Shown here piece after piece: positions 51,668 through 59,448 of a stretch of DNA of 64,000 bases; position 1 is the first letter of the stretch; every line of letters begins with the position of its first letter. The position numbers and the translations under genes were made by a program. This DNA is from JBNPEO01 sp050490315. Lineage in GTDB: Bacteria > Actinomycetota > Actinomycetes > Actinomycetales > Micrococcaceae. A model generated the notes under the pieces. It was given only the letters and a program-made list of their open reading frames with translations, ran no database searches and was not told the origin of the DNA. The stretch covers positions 248,001 to 312,000 of the forward strand of contig NZ_JBNPEO010000002.1 in assembly GCF_050490315.1 (NCBI RefSeq), given 5' to 3'.

Positions 51668-54001
51668 TTAGCCTCGCTCAAGGAAGGCCTCCTTTTCCGG
51701 GTTCAAATAATTTTCAATCGCTCGGGCCAGATTGGTGTGCCGCTCCAGCGAAGGATCGTCAGCAACAATACTTTGTGCCTGTTCACGTGCTCGCTCAATA
51801 ATGTTGCCGTGCTCCAGGACTCGCAAAAACCGCAGTGTGGAGCGTCCGCCAGACTGGCTTGCACCAAGAATGTCGCCCTCACGCCGGAGTTTCAGGTCCT
51901 CGTGTGAGAGCTGGAACCCATCGGTGGTGGAAGCGACTGCGTCAAGCCGTTGCCGGCTGGGGTGCCCTGGTTCGAGTGAAGTCACCAGCAGGCACGTGCC
52001 CGGCAGCCCGCCACGTCCCACACGGCCACGGAGCTGATGCAATTGGGAGATGCCAAAGCGGTCGGCATCCAGAATGATCATCAGGGTGGCGTTGTGCACG
52101 TCAACGCCCACCTCAATCACCGTGGTGGAAACCAACAACTTGACCTGATTCGCTGCGAACGCAGCCATGGTGGACTGCTTATCTTCGGGCGCTAACCGTC
52201 CGTGAAGTGGAGCCATCGGCACTTCTGCGAGCGCGGGGTTCTCAGTCAAGTGTTCGACGACGGCACTCACCGAGGCGAGCTGGCGCCCGCCGTCGTTCTC
52301 GCCGTCCGGTTCGGTAGCGGAGGGCGAGAATTCGCCCGGTGTGAAGTCGCCGTCGTCGTTGTCACCGATCTTGGGGCACACCACATAGACCTGGTGCCCA
52401 GCGTCGATTTCTTCGCGTGAACGCTGCCATAAGCGTTGGGCCCAGTTGGGGTTTTCTGCCAGTCCCACCACGTGGGTAGTGATGGGCGCGCGTCCCGCGG
52501 GCAGCTCATCAAGGATCGAGGTCTCCAAATCACCGAACACTGTCATGGCTACCGTGCGCGGGATGGGGGTAGCTGTCATCACCAGCAAGTGCGGCGGTTT
52601 GTGGGCTTTGGCACGGAGAGCGTCGCGCTGTTCAACACCAAAGCGGTGCTGCTCATCCACCACAATCAGTCCGAGGTCAAAAAAGACCACGTTCTCGCTC
52701 AAGAGCGCGTGAGTGCCGATGATAATTCCCGCAGTCCCGGAGGCAGCGTCAAGGAGGGATTGCTTCCGGGCCGCGGTGGGCATGGAGCCTGTCAACAGCG
52801 CCAGCTGCACGGTGGGTGTGCTGCTGAGCCCGCCAAAAAGTCCGTCCGCCGCGAGTGCGCCCAGGGTGCGGCGGATTGAGTCGAAGTGCTGCGCGGCAAG
52901 AACTTCGGTGGGCGCGAGTAGTACGGCTTGTCCCCCGGCATCCACTACTTGAAGCATGGCCAAAAGCGCCACAATTGTTTTACCCGAGCCCACTTCGCCT
53001 TGAAGGAGCCGGTTCATGGGGTGGGCGCGTTCCAATTCGTGCGCCAGTGTGGCCGCAATGGACTCTTGGCCAGCGGTGAGCGTAAACGGCAAATTCGCTG
53101 TGAACGTCTCTAACAATCCACCGCCAATGGCTTTACGGCTGGTGGCCTCTTGAGCTGCCACTTCAGCCCGGCGCCGGGCCAACGCGGTTTGCAGGACCAC
53201 TGCTTCTTGGTAACGAAAACGCGCCTGCGCACGGGCCCAGTCAGCGGGTTCACTGGGTGTGTGAATGAGCCGATACGCCTGAGCCAAGGGCAACACTTTG
53301 TGCTGGTTTCCTTGGTGGTTTGTGGATCCGGAGCTCTCTGCCGCTAGGCCGGCTAGTGGATCCGGAATCGCGTCCAAGTCCATCACTTCAAGGAGGGCCA
53401 CCATCAGTTTTTGGATGGCCCAGGACGTGAGCTTAGCGGTGGCCGGGTAGATCGGGATGGGCTGCTTGGCTAAGGCTTCGGCGTCCAGTATTGAATTTGA
53501 AACTGTTGAATTTGAAGCTGTTGAATTTGAATCGCCTGTCCCGTGCCCGGGTGACTCTTCAATCACTAAAAAGTCAGGATTTGTCAGGCTCAGCGAATTG
53601 GCATAGCGAGTCACTTTGCCGGAAAACATGGCCAAGGTGCCGGGCACAAGCTCATTGCGCGCACGGAAGCCGTTGAAAAAACTGACCTTGAGCGTCGGGG
53701 TTGCTTGAGCTACCAGTTGGAGTCCGGAGCCTTGATCATCCGCAATGATCACGTCCGTCAGAGTTCCCTTACGGGCTCGCATGTGACGAGTATTGCTGGA
53801 GATCACCCGTGCAATGAGGGTGACGTCTTCATCCAGAGGGACTTCGGCGATGGGGGTGAGTTCACCACGGTTGAGATAGCGGCGTGGAAAGTGGTGCAGT
53901 AGTTCACCAGCGGTGGTGTAGCCAAGATGTTTTTCCACCATGGTGGCGGCGCGTTTGCCCAGCACCCGGTCAAGGCTTAGCGAGGTGGGATCCCCGCTCA
54001 T
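51668..54001 (-). CDS. recG: ATP-dependent DNA helicase RecG, with a repeat insert
   Basis: RecG remodels stalled replication forks and Holliday junctions. The 777-residue protein has the N-terminal wedge domain with OB fold, then the helicase motifs: GEVGSGKT (Walker A), DEQHRFG (motif II), TATPIPRT (motif III) and QLRGRVGRGG (motif VI). At residues 157-171 a 15-bp tandem repeat encodes DSNST-ASNST-VSNSI, a low-complexity insert near the wedge domain. The ATG overlaps the DhaL/DAK gene stop (ATGA). Confidence 0.95.
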   Translation of the reverse strand: MSGDPTSLSLDRVLGKRAATMVEKHLGYTTAGELLHHFPRRYLNRGELTPIAEVPLDEDVTLIARVISSNTRHMRARKGTLTDVIIADDQGSGLQLVAQATPTLKVSFFNGFRARNELVPGTLAMFSGKVTRYANSLSLTNPDFLVIEESPGHGTGDSNSTASNSTVSNSILDAEALAKQPIPIYPATAKLTSWAIQKLMVALLEVMDLDAIPDPLAGLAAESSGSTNHQGNQHKVLPLAQAYRLIHTPSEPADWARAQARFRYQEAVVLQTALARRRAEVAAQEATSRKAIGGGLLETFTANLPFTLTAGQESIAATLAHELERAHPMNRLLQGEVGSGKTIVALLAMLQVVDAGGQAVLLAPTEVLAAQHFDSIRRTLGALAADGLFGGLSSTPTVQLALLTGSMPTAARKQSLLDAASGTAGIIIGTHALLSENVVFFDLGLIVVDEQHRFGVEQRDALRAKAHKPPHLLVMTATPIPRTVAMTVFGDLETSILDELPAGRAPITTHVVGLAENPNWAQRLWQRSREEIDAGHQVYVVCPKIGDNDDGDFTPGEFSPSATEPDGENDGGRQLASVSAVVEHLTENPALAEVPMAPLHGRLAPEDKQSTMAAFAANQVKLLVSTTVIEVGVDVHNATLMIILDADRFGISQLHQLRGRVGRGGLPGTCLLVTSLEPGHPSRQRLDAVASTTDGFQLSHEDLKLRREGDILGASQSGGRSTLRFLRVLEHGNIIERAREQAQSIVADDPSLERHTNLARAIENYLNPEKEAFLERG
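53489..53533. repeat. Three 15-bp tandem repeats inside recG
   Basis: The units TATTGAATTTGAAAC, TGTTGAATTTGAAGC and TGTTGAATTTGAATC run head to tail. They are in frame and encode three five-residue units (DSNST, ASNST, VSNSI). The run is AT-rich compared with recG around it. Confidence 0.92.
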
Positions 54002-55002
54002 ACCGAAGAGTCTCCACCCGCGTGGCCTGAATCCGAGTCAGCGCCGGCCAATTGTGTCAGTGTCACGTTAGCCGGTGTCCCAAGTGAGTTGATCAGGGCC
54101 AGCGCCGGGCCGGGATCCGCAACGTGGACATGTACCCGCCAGCGATAGTTGTCGGTTTGGGCATCAGATTCGCCCACGGGCGACATAATTACCGAGTCGC
54201 CCATCTCATCCAGGCGCAAGCGCAGCGTTGCGGCGTCCAACGGCGAAAGGTCGATGGTGCACATAACTTCAGTGCCGTCGTCGTCCGGCATTTGGTTGTG
54301 AATGTGCGGGTAGTCGGTGTTGTACCCATGGAGGTTTTCTAGGAGATCATCTTGCAAGCCAACGCCAAGGATGGTGGAGCGTAGCGCGTCCAGGATCAGG
54401 AGCATCCCCACTCCCCCGGCGTCAACGATTTTGGCCGCATTCAGGGCTTCGAGCTCGTTTTCGGTTTGAACCACCGCCGTCAGGGCGGCGTCCACGGCGG
54501 CGTCCAAAGCAATACTGAGGGCGTGGTTGCTGTCGTCACCATTTTGCGCGGCATCCGCGTCAGCTGCGGCGCTCGCGGCAGCTTCGAGCACGGAGAGCAT
54601 GGTTCCGGGCACTGGATCGCTGAGCGCTGACCAGGCTCGGATTTGTGCACGGTTCAGTGCGGTGGCCAATACTGAAGCGCTGAGCCGGATGTGTCCATGC
54701 AGCGGTTCGGCGAAGGCACCGAGAAATACTGAGAACAAGGTTCCGGAGTTGCCGCGTGCGTTTTCCATGGCGGCCCGGCCGGCCCGGTTGATGAGGACAC
54801 CGAGGTCAGTGGTTTCGGGGCATTCTTGAATGCCTTGGGCCGCGGCTCGAACCGTTTGGTAGAGGTTGGTGCCGGTGTCCCCGTCAGCTACCGGGAAAAT
54901 GTTGATGGCGTTGAGCCTGTCGCTGTGGTTGCCCAAGGTGACTTCGGCTTTGCTCAACCACCGCTTCATCGCTTGCGCGTTGGCGGTAATTTTATTCTGC
55001 AA
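53998..55002 (-). CDS. DAK phosphatase/DhaL-domain protein
   Basis: This 334-residue protein has the DhaL-like nucleotide-binding domain (about 30-210) with NAINIFPVADGDTGTN, which binds Mg-ADP in dihydroxyacetone kinases; GNSGTLFS and DAGGVGMLL follow. A second domain (about 250-330) is of the DegV/FakA-type C-terminal kind. Related proteins (FakA) phosphorylate fatty acids with a FakB partner, none of which is seen here. The start is uncertain: TTG 55002 has AGGATGG upstream and overlaps thiL by 11 bases; ATG 54969 is the alternative. It lies between thiL and recG, coupled to recG. Confidence 0.8.
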   Translation of the reverse strand: MQNKITANAQAMKRWLSKAEVTLGNHSDRLNAINIFPVADGDTGTNLYQTVRAAAQGIQECPETTDLGVLINRAGRAAMENARGNSGTLFSVFLGAFAEPLHGHIRLSASVLATALNRAQIRAWSALSDPVPGTMLSVLEAAASAAADADAAQNGDDSNHALSIALDAAVDAALTAVVQTENELEALNAAKIVDAGGVGMLLILDALRSTILGVGLQDDLLENLHGYNTDYPHIHNQMPDDDGTEVMCTIDLSPLDAATLRLRLDEMGDSVIMSPVGESDAQTDNYRWRVHVHVADPGPALALINSLGTPANVTLTQLAGADSDSGHAGGDSSV

Positions 55003-56071
55003 AGTGATCCCATCCTGCACTGGAAATTCCCGGGCTGCCGTTTGCTGTCCCGGGAAGTACAACTCGGGCTGTGTCCCCCGGCGCAACGGCCACAATTGAG
55101 CCTATCGCAGCGAAGCCCTCTGGCAGCGGAACTTCGGGACCGAACGTGGCTAGAAGTCCGTGGTCCTCCCCGCCGCGCAGGATCCATTCCATGGGGTCCA
55201 CACCCAACAATTGCCCGGCGGCCTCCAGTGGGGCACGGCGAGAATTGAGCGCAGCGGCGTCTAAGTGGACCGCGACGCCACTCGCTTTCGCGAGCCGGCC
55301 ACCATCGCGTAGAAGAGAGTCAGAAATGTCCATCATGGCGGTGGCCCCTGATGCGGCAGCCATGGGCCCTGCGGCGAGGGGAGGTTCGGGGCGGCACTGG
55401 AGACGGATGAGGTTTTGGAACTCGGATGCGGCTTGGCTCCGGCGCTGTTCTTGAGCGTGGTCTGCTGCTGTTGTCAACGGTGGTGCTGACTCAAGTAGCG
55501 CCAGTCCGGCAGCGGCGTGTCCCAGACGGCCTGCTACTGCCAGCACATCGCCCGCTTTTGCTCCGGAACGGAGCACTGGTGTGGCACCTGCGAGGTCTCC
55601 GGTAACGGCGGCTGTGATGGAGAGTTCCGTTCCGGCACCAAGATCTCCTCCCACCACTGAGCAGCGGGTGGCGCCCAAGGTAAAGAGTGCGTCACTGAGC
55701 CCCTCGGCGAGAGCTTCCACCCACACCACCGGGGTGTGTGGTGGAAGGGTGAGGCTAACAACTAAGGCCGTGGGGACTGCACCCATCGCGTTAATATCGC
55801 TGAGGTTTTGAGCGGCCGCTTTCCATCCGACGTCGTACCCGGTGGTTTGGTAACCGTTGGGCCAGAGAAGCCGAAAGTCTTGGTCTTGGGTTTGGGTGTC
55901 CACGCTGATGACTAGCCGCCCGTCTGGGGCGCTGATGATGGCGGCGTCGTCGCCCGGTCCCAGCAGCGGAGCGGCCGTGGAATCGATAGCACGGTTGTGC
56001 AGTCGCGGGAAGATCCGTTCGAGCAATTGCCCTTCGGAAAGATCGGAGACGAGGAGTTCTTGGGTGGCCAC
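54992..56071 (-). CDS. thiL: Thiamine-monophosphate kinase
   Basis: ThiL phosphorylates thiamine monophosphate to the active diphosphate. The 359-residue protein has GPGDDAAII (about 38-46), the metal-binding DTQTQDQDFR (about 58-67), NLSDINAMGA and GGDLGAGTELSITA. The start is GTG. Downstream are the DhaL/DAK-type gene and recG. Together with thiC it marks thiamine synthesis in this organism. Confidence 0.93.
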   Translation of the reverse strand: MATQELLVSDLSEGQLLERIFPRLHNRAIDSTAAPLLGPGDDAAIISAPDGRLVISVDTQTQDQDFRLLWPNGYQTTGYDVGWKAAAQNLSDINAMGAVPTALVVSLTLPPHTPVVWVEALAEGLSDALFTLGATRCSVVGGDLGAGTELSITAAVTGDLAGATPVLRSGAKAGDVLAVAGRLGHAAAGLALLESAPPLTTAADHAQEQRRSQAASEFQNLIRLQCRPEPPLAAGPMAAASGATAMMDISDSLLRDGGRLAKASGVAVHLDAAALNSRRAPLEAAGQLLGVDPMEWILRGGEDHGLLATFGPEVPLPEGFAAIGSIVAVAPGDTARVVLPGTANGSPGISSAGWDHFAE

Positions 56072-56101
56072 GGTTCTACGCTACCGCCAGCATAGGATGG
56101 C

Positions 56102-56674
56102 ATGGTGGCTCGGGCATGGGAAAGAACGCTTCTGCGTGTGGGGATTGCCGTGCTCCTGTGCACATTCTTGTGGCTATTTGTTGCTGCCCGGCTTTTTGTG
56201 TTTGTGCCACAAGGTCATCCCGGGAAAGTGGACGCGGTAATTGTCCTCGGCGGCCGTAGCGATGAGCGTTTGCCGGCGGGGATGAAGCTCCAAGAGTCCA
56301 CTGGGGCACCCATGCTGGTGCTCTCCAAAACAGGGCTGCTGGGAAACGTGGAAGCGGACATGCTGTGTGATACGCGCAGTAATCCCAGTTCCTCGTTTGA
56401 GTGCTTCACTGCCGTTCCGCTGAACACTCGCGGTGAGGCAGAAGCCATTTCTGAGTTGGTACGGGTGCATGGTTGGAAGCACATTGCGGTGGTGACCTCG
56501 AAGTATCACGTGACTCGTTCTGGGGAGTTGCTCCGCCAATGCACAGTGGCTGACGTGACAATGGTTTACAGCGAACCTTCCTTAGGTGTGTTGGGCTGGG
56601 CCTGGCGGTTGGTGGTTGAAAGTGCCGGGACCGTTGATGTGATGATGCGCCCGGAGTGTGATTCCCCGCGCTAA
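56102..56674 (+). CDS. YdcF-like DUF218 membrane protein
   Basis: This 190-residue protein has one N-terminal membrane helix (about 11-34) and the DUF218 fold: VDAVIVLGGRSDERLPAG (about 43-60), NTRGEAEAISELV and VVTSKYHVTRSGELL. DUF218 proteins (YdcF, SanA, ElyC types) act in envelope or lipid-linked glycan metabolism, but the reaction is not settled. It is divergent from thiL by 30 bp and opens the envelope-glycan region. Confidence 0.8.
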   Translation: MVARAWERTLLRVGIAVLLCTFLWLFVAARLFVFVPQGHPGKVDAVIVLGGRSDERLPAGMKLQESTGAPMLVLSKTGLLGNVEADMLCDTRSNPSSSFECFTAVPLNTRGEAEAISELVRVHGWKHIAVVTSKYHVTRSGELLRQCTVADVTMVYSEPSLGVLGWAWRLVVESAGTVDVMMRPECDSPR

Positions 56675-56865
56675 GTAGGTAAGAATTAGCTGAGCTTTGT
56701 TTGTTGACTAGAGATTTAGGTGGTGAGGCGCTAGTGGAGCAGGACCCTTCTCAGGCATGGCTGGCGCCCCGGCATCTTAGGGCTGGCCGTGGGATTGTTG
56801 ACTCGAGCATGTTTGCACCGCACGGGACCGTGGCCGGCCACGCCACGTCAGCTAGGAGGTCCAAA

Positions 56866-57090
56866 GTGATAAACGTCCGTAGCGACAAGTCAAAGCACGA
56901 AAGGGGCAAAGCCGTCAAGATTCAGGCCCGGACAATGCGTGTTCGACCAGCAGCCACCCCATTGACTGATTCTGTTAACGCTCGCGAAATAGCACACCGG
57001 CGGAAGCGTCGAGTGGCGCTTCTAATAAGTAGTCTCGTAATCGCCAGCATTCCACTGTTGGGATTCGCCCTTTACGTGTCGCTGCAGTGA
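56866..57090 (+). CDS. Small single-pass membrane protein
   Basis: This is a 74-residue protein with a basic N-terminal half (RSDKSKHERGKAVKIQ, AHRRKRR) and one C-terminal membrane helix (about 50-72), so it is predicted to be tail-anchored with a cytoplasmic basic face. GTG 56866 is chosen because AGGAGG lies six bases upstream, one of the best ribosome sites in the window; a start at 56701 would add 55 residues with no ribosome site. It lies just before the UDP-GlcNAc epimerase gene. I do not recognise a family. Confidence 0.65.
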   Translation: MINVRSDKSKHERGKAVKIQARTMRVRPAATPLTDSVNAREIAHRRKRRVALLISSLVIASIPLLGFALYVSLQ

Positions 57091-57151
57091 CCATCTCGCC
57101 CCCTGTGGCGCATAAGATTGCTCAACGTTCATAAACGCACATGGGGTAACA

Positions 57152-58297
57152 ATGCCAAAGATCATGCCAATATTCGGTACTCGTCCCGAAGCCATCAAAA
57201 TGGCTCCGATTATTAGCGCTTTCCAGAAGGACTCGGACTTTGAATGTGTAGTCACAGTTACTGGCCAGCACCGCGAAATGCTAGACCAAGTCAACGACTT
57301 GTTCGGCATTGAACCCAACTTCGACCTGAACATCCTCAGCCAGGGCCAGACGCTCTCCGACATCATGACCCGCACCATGACCGGACTGGACACACTTTTT
57401 GACCTAGTGCGTCCTGATGCAGTGATTGTTCAAGGTGACACCACCACTTCCACTGCTGCAGCCATTGCCGCCTTCTATCACGGGATCCCGGTGGTCCATG
57501 CGGAAGCTGGCCTGCGCAGTGGCGATTTGTTCTCGCCGTTCCCTGAAGAAGGCAACCGCAAACTTACTACCCAAATCGCCAGCCTCCATCTCGCACCCAC
57601 AAGCGTCAGCAAAGCCAATCTTTTGGCCGAGGGAGTCAACGCTGCTGACGTAGTGGTTACAGGAAATACTGTTATTGATGCGCTCCTAACCACCGTTGGC
57701 AAAACGGTCCCGTTCGCGGATCCTCAGTTGGAGGAACTGGCAGCGAGCGGCCGCCGTATCCTGTTGGTAACAACGCACCGCCGCGAGAACCAGGGCGATG
57801 CCATGCGCGGTGTAGGCCGCGCTCTGGCCCGCATCGCTGATGCTGAGCCCGACTTGGTAATTGTCCTGCCGGCGCACAAGAACCCTGTAGTTCGTGAAGC
57901 TGTTTTGCCGGCTCTTGAAGGCAAAACCAACGTCATTGTCACCGAGCCACTGGCGTACGGTGAGTTTACCCGTATGCTTTCCCTCGCTCACATTGTCCTC
58001 ACCGATTCCGGTGGAGTCCAAGAAGAAGCACCTAGCCTAGGCAAGCCGGTACTCGTAATGCGCGACAACACTGAACGGCCCGAAGCCGTCGACGCAGGAA
58101 CTGCAACGCTCATCGGCACCGATGAAGCGCGCATCGTCATTGAAGTCGACCGACTACTCAACGATCAAGCCGCCTATGACGCCATGGCCAACGCAGTAAA
58201 CCCATACGGCGACGGAAACGCCTCGGCTAGAAGCGTCGCAGCTGTAGCCGCGTTTCTAGGAATAGGCCAACGGATGCCTGACTTCGGAAAACCCTAG
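57152..58297 (+). CDS. wecB: UDP-N-acetylglucosamine 2-epimerase (non-hydrolysing)
   Basis: This enzyme interconverts UDP-GlcNAc and UDP-ManNAc, which supplies ManNAc for cell-wall polysaccharides and teichoic-acid linkage units. The 381-residue GT-B-fold protein has GTRPEAIKMAP (about 9-19), GDTTTS, HAEAGLRSGD (about 116-125), THRREN and DSGGVQEEAPSLGKPVLVMR. It is followed by convergent glycan-region genes. The symbol follows family usage (also called mnaA). Confidence 0.95.
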   Translation: MPKIMPIFGTRPEAIKMAPIISAFQKDSDFECVVTVTGQHREMLDQVNDLFGIEPNFDLNILSQGQTLSDIMTRTMTGLDTLFDLVRPDAVIVQGDTTTSTAAAIAAFYHGIPVVHAEAGLRSGDLFSPFPEEGNRKLTTQIASLHLAPTSVSKANLLAEGVNAADVVVTGNTVIDALLTTVGKTVPFADPQLEELAASGRRILLVTTHRRENQGDAMRGVGRALARIADAEPDLVIVLPAHKNPVVREAVLPALEGKTNVIVTEPLAYGEFTRMLSLAHIVLTDSGGVQEEAPSLGKPVLVMRDNTERPEAVDAGTATLIGTDEARIVIEVDRLLNDQAAYDAMANAVNPYGDGNASARSVAAVAAFLGIGQRMPDFGKP

Positions 58298-58376
58298 CAC
58301 TGCCCACCAGCGGCGGTAGACTCTCGCGGCGGGCATTTCTGGGGCATCATTGCCGGTTCCGAGCATCGACGCGTGA

Positions 58377-59066
58377 CTATTCTTCCTCAGAATTGATGCT
58401 GTCCAACACACTTTGTTTGTGGCTAGGAACTAGGACGCTGAGCGCCTCGCGCATCTCGTCAAGATAAAGATCAAGCTTGACAGCCTGCGAGGTGAAGCTT
58501 TCTACCAAGTCAGCCCTATTTCCTAGAAGCTCCTTGCGGTCGCTTCTAACTGCTTCAACAGATTTGTGGACTCGCTCCAATAGCGATTCCATGCCACGGA
58601 CTGCGGTGAGCGCACCGTTTAGCTGATCATTGGCCTTGATCGCAGCTCGCGCGCGAGCTGCCTCACTGTTCGCCAATGATTCGACGGTCTTGAGTGACGT
58701 GGCATTGACTCGGTTCAATTGCTCATTGGACTTGTTGGCTGCCCTAGCCCGGGCAGCCTCACTGTTTGCAACTGCCCCTCCGAGACGGCGAGCAATGTCC
58801 TCAACGGATGACAATTGCTTGTTTGCCTTTGCCGCGTAACGTGCTGAGGCTCCTCCGACTTTTCGCAAAGTACGAAGCAGAAGGTAACCAACCCCTACAA
58901 GCGTCAAAGTCAAGAACGCGAAAATCACGGACACATATACGGACGGCGTTGACGTTGCAGCCAGAACGCTCACAATCACGATGCTGCTGATGGCCCACGC
59001 CGCTAGCCCCAGCTCAATCTTCTTCTTTTTCACAGAGTGCTCCAAATAGCTTGCGAGATCGGACAC
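58377..59066 (-). CDS. Two-TM coiled-coil protein with a 32-residue repeat
   Basis: This is a 229-residue protein I do not recognise. Two adjacent membrane helices (about 19-39 and 43-65) form a hairpin; the rest (about 70-229) is a continuous charged helix. Within it ANSEAARARAANKSNEQLN (100-118) recurs as ANSEAARARAAIKANDQLN (132-150), and an older copy ends in ANKQL. The Gln residues fall at 84, 116 and 148, an exact 32-residue period. The C-terminal half is predicted to be cytoplasmic or extracytoplasmic depending on orientation. It is divergent from the FkbM/glycosyltransferase fusion, which also has a long helical section, so a partnership is plausible. Confidence 0.7.
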   Translation of the reverse strand: MSDLASYLEHSVKKKKIELGLAAWAISSIVIVSVLAATSTPSVYVSVIFAFLTLTLVGVGYLLLRTLRKVGGASARYAAKANKQLSSVEDIARRLGGAVANSEAARARAANKSNEQLNRVNATSLKTVESLANSEAARARAAIKANDQLNGALTAVRGMESLLERVHKSVEAVRSDRKELLGNRADLVESFTSQAVKLDLYLDEMREALSVLVPSHKQSVLDSINSEEE

Positions 59067-59448
59067 TTTCCGCGTTGTAAGTGCATCACAGTTTCCGGTG
59101 ACCGCGTATGGATGAGGAAAGTAAATTCTGCCTTAGATCCTAGCGTCTGCGTTCCCCGGCCGTAGCTAAAAGAATCAGATGCTGTGGCACAAAGGCGCCG
59201 AGCATCGAGCTGAACAGCCAGCGAGACAAGTCCCCATACCGATTCGCATATGTCTTGCCTCCAGCGGATCTTATGCCGTCCGGTCGGCGCCATGGCGCAG
59301 ACGGGACGGCATAAATTACTGAGAAGATTTTTTCCCCAAGAGTGTTGGCAACATAGACTTGACGCAACACGTGCACTTGAATCAATCCCGTCGGGAGCGT
59401 CGCTAAAGTGTCATGAGGATATATAGCAGATCAAACAAAAGGTGCTCC
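59067..59448. promoter_or_regulatory. Divergent region between the coiled-coil gene and the fusion gene
   Basis: This 382-bp gap has no supportable gene; the reverse-strand open frames in it have no ribosome sites or family features. It contains a large hairpin: TTATGCCGTCC (59271-59281) pairs with GGACGGCATAA (59304-59314) and encloses the 12-bp palindrome GCGCCATGGCGC (59287-59298). AAAAGGTG precedes the fusion gene start. The region probably holds both promoters. Confidence 0.5.

Noticed and set aside
59030..59385. Reverse-strand open frames in the gap before the MT-GT fusion
   Set aside because: They overlap each other and the start of the coiled-coil gene, have no ribosome sites and no recognisable features.
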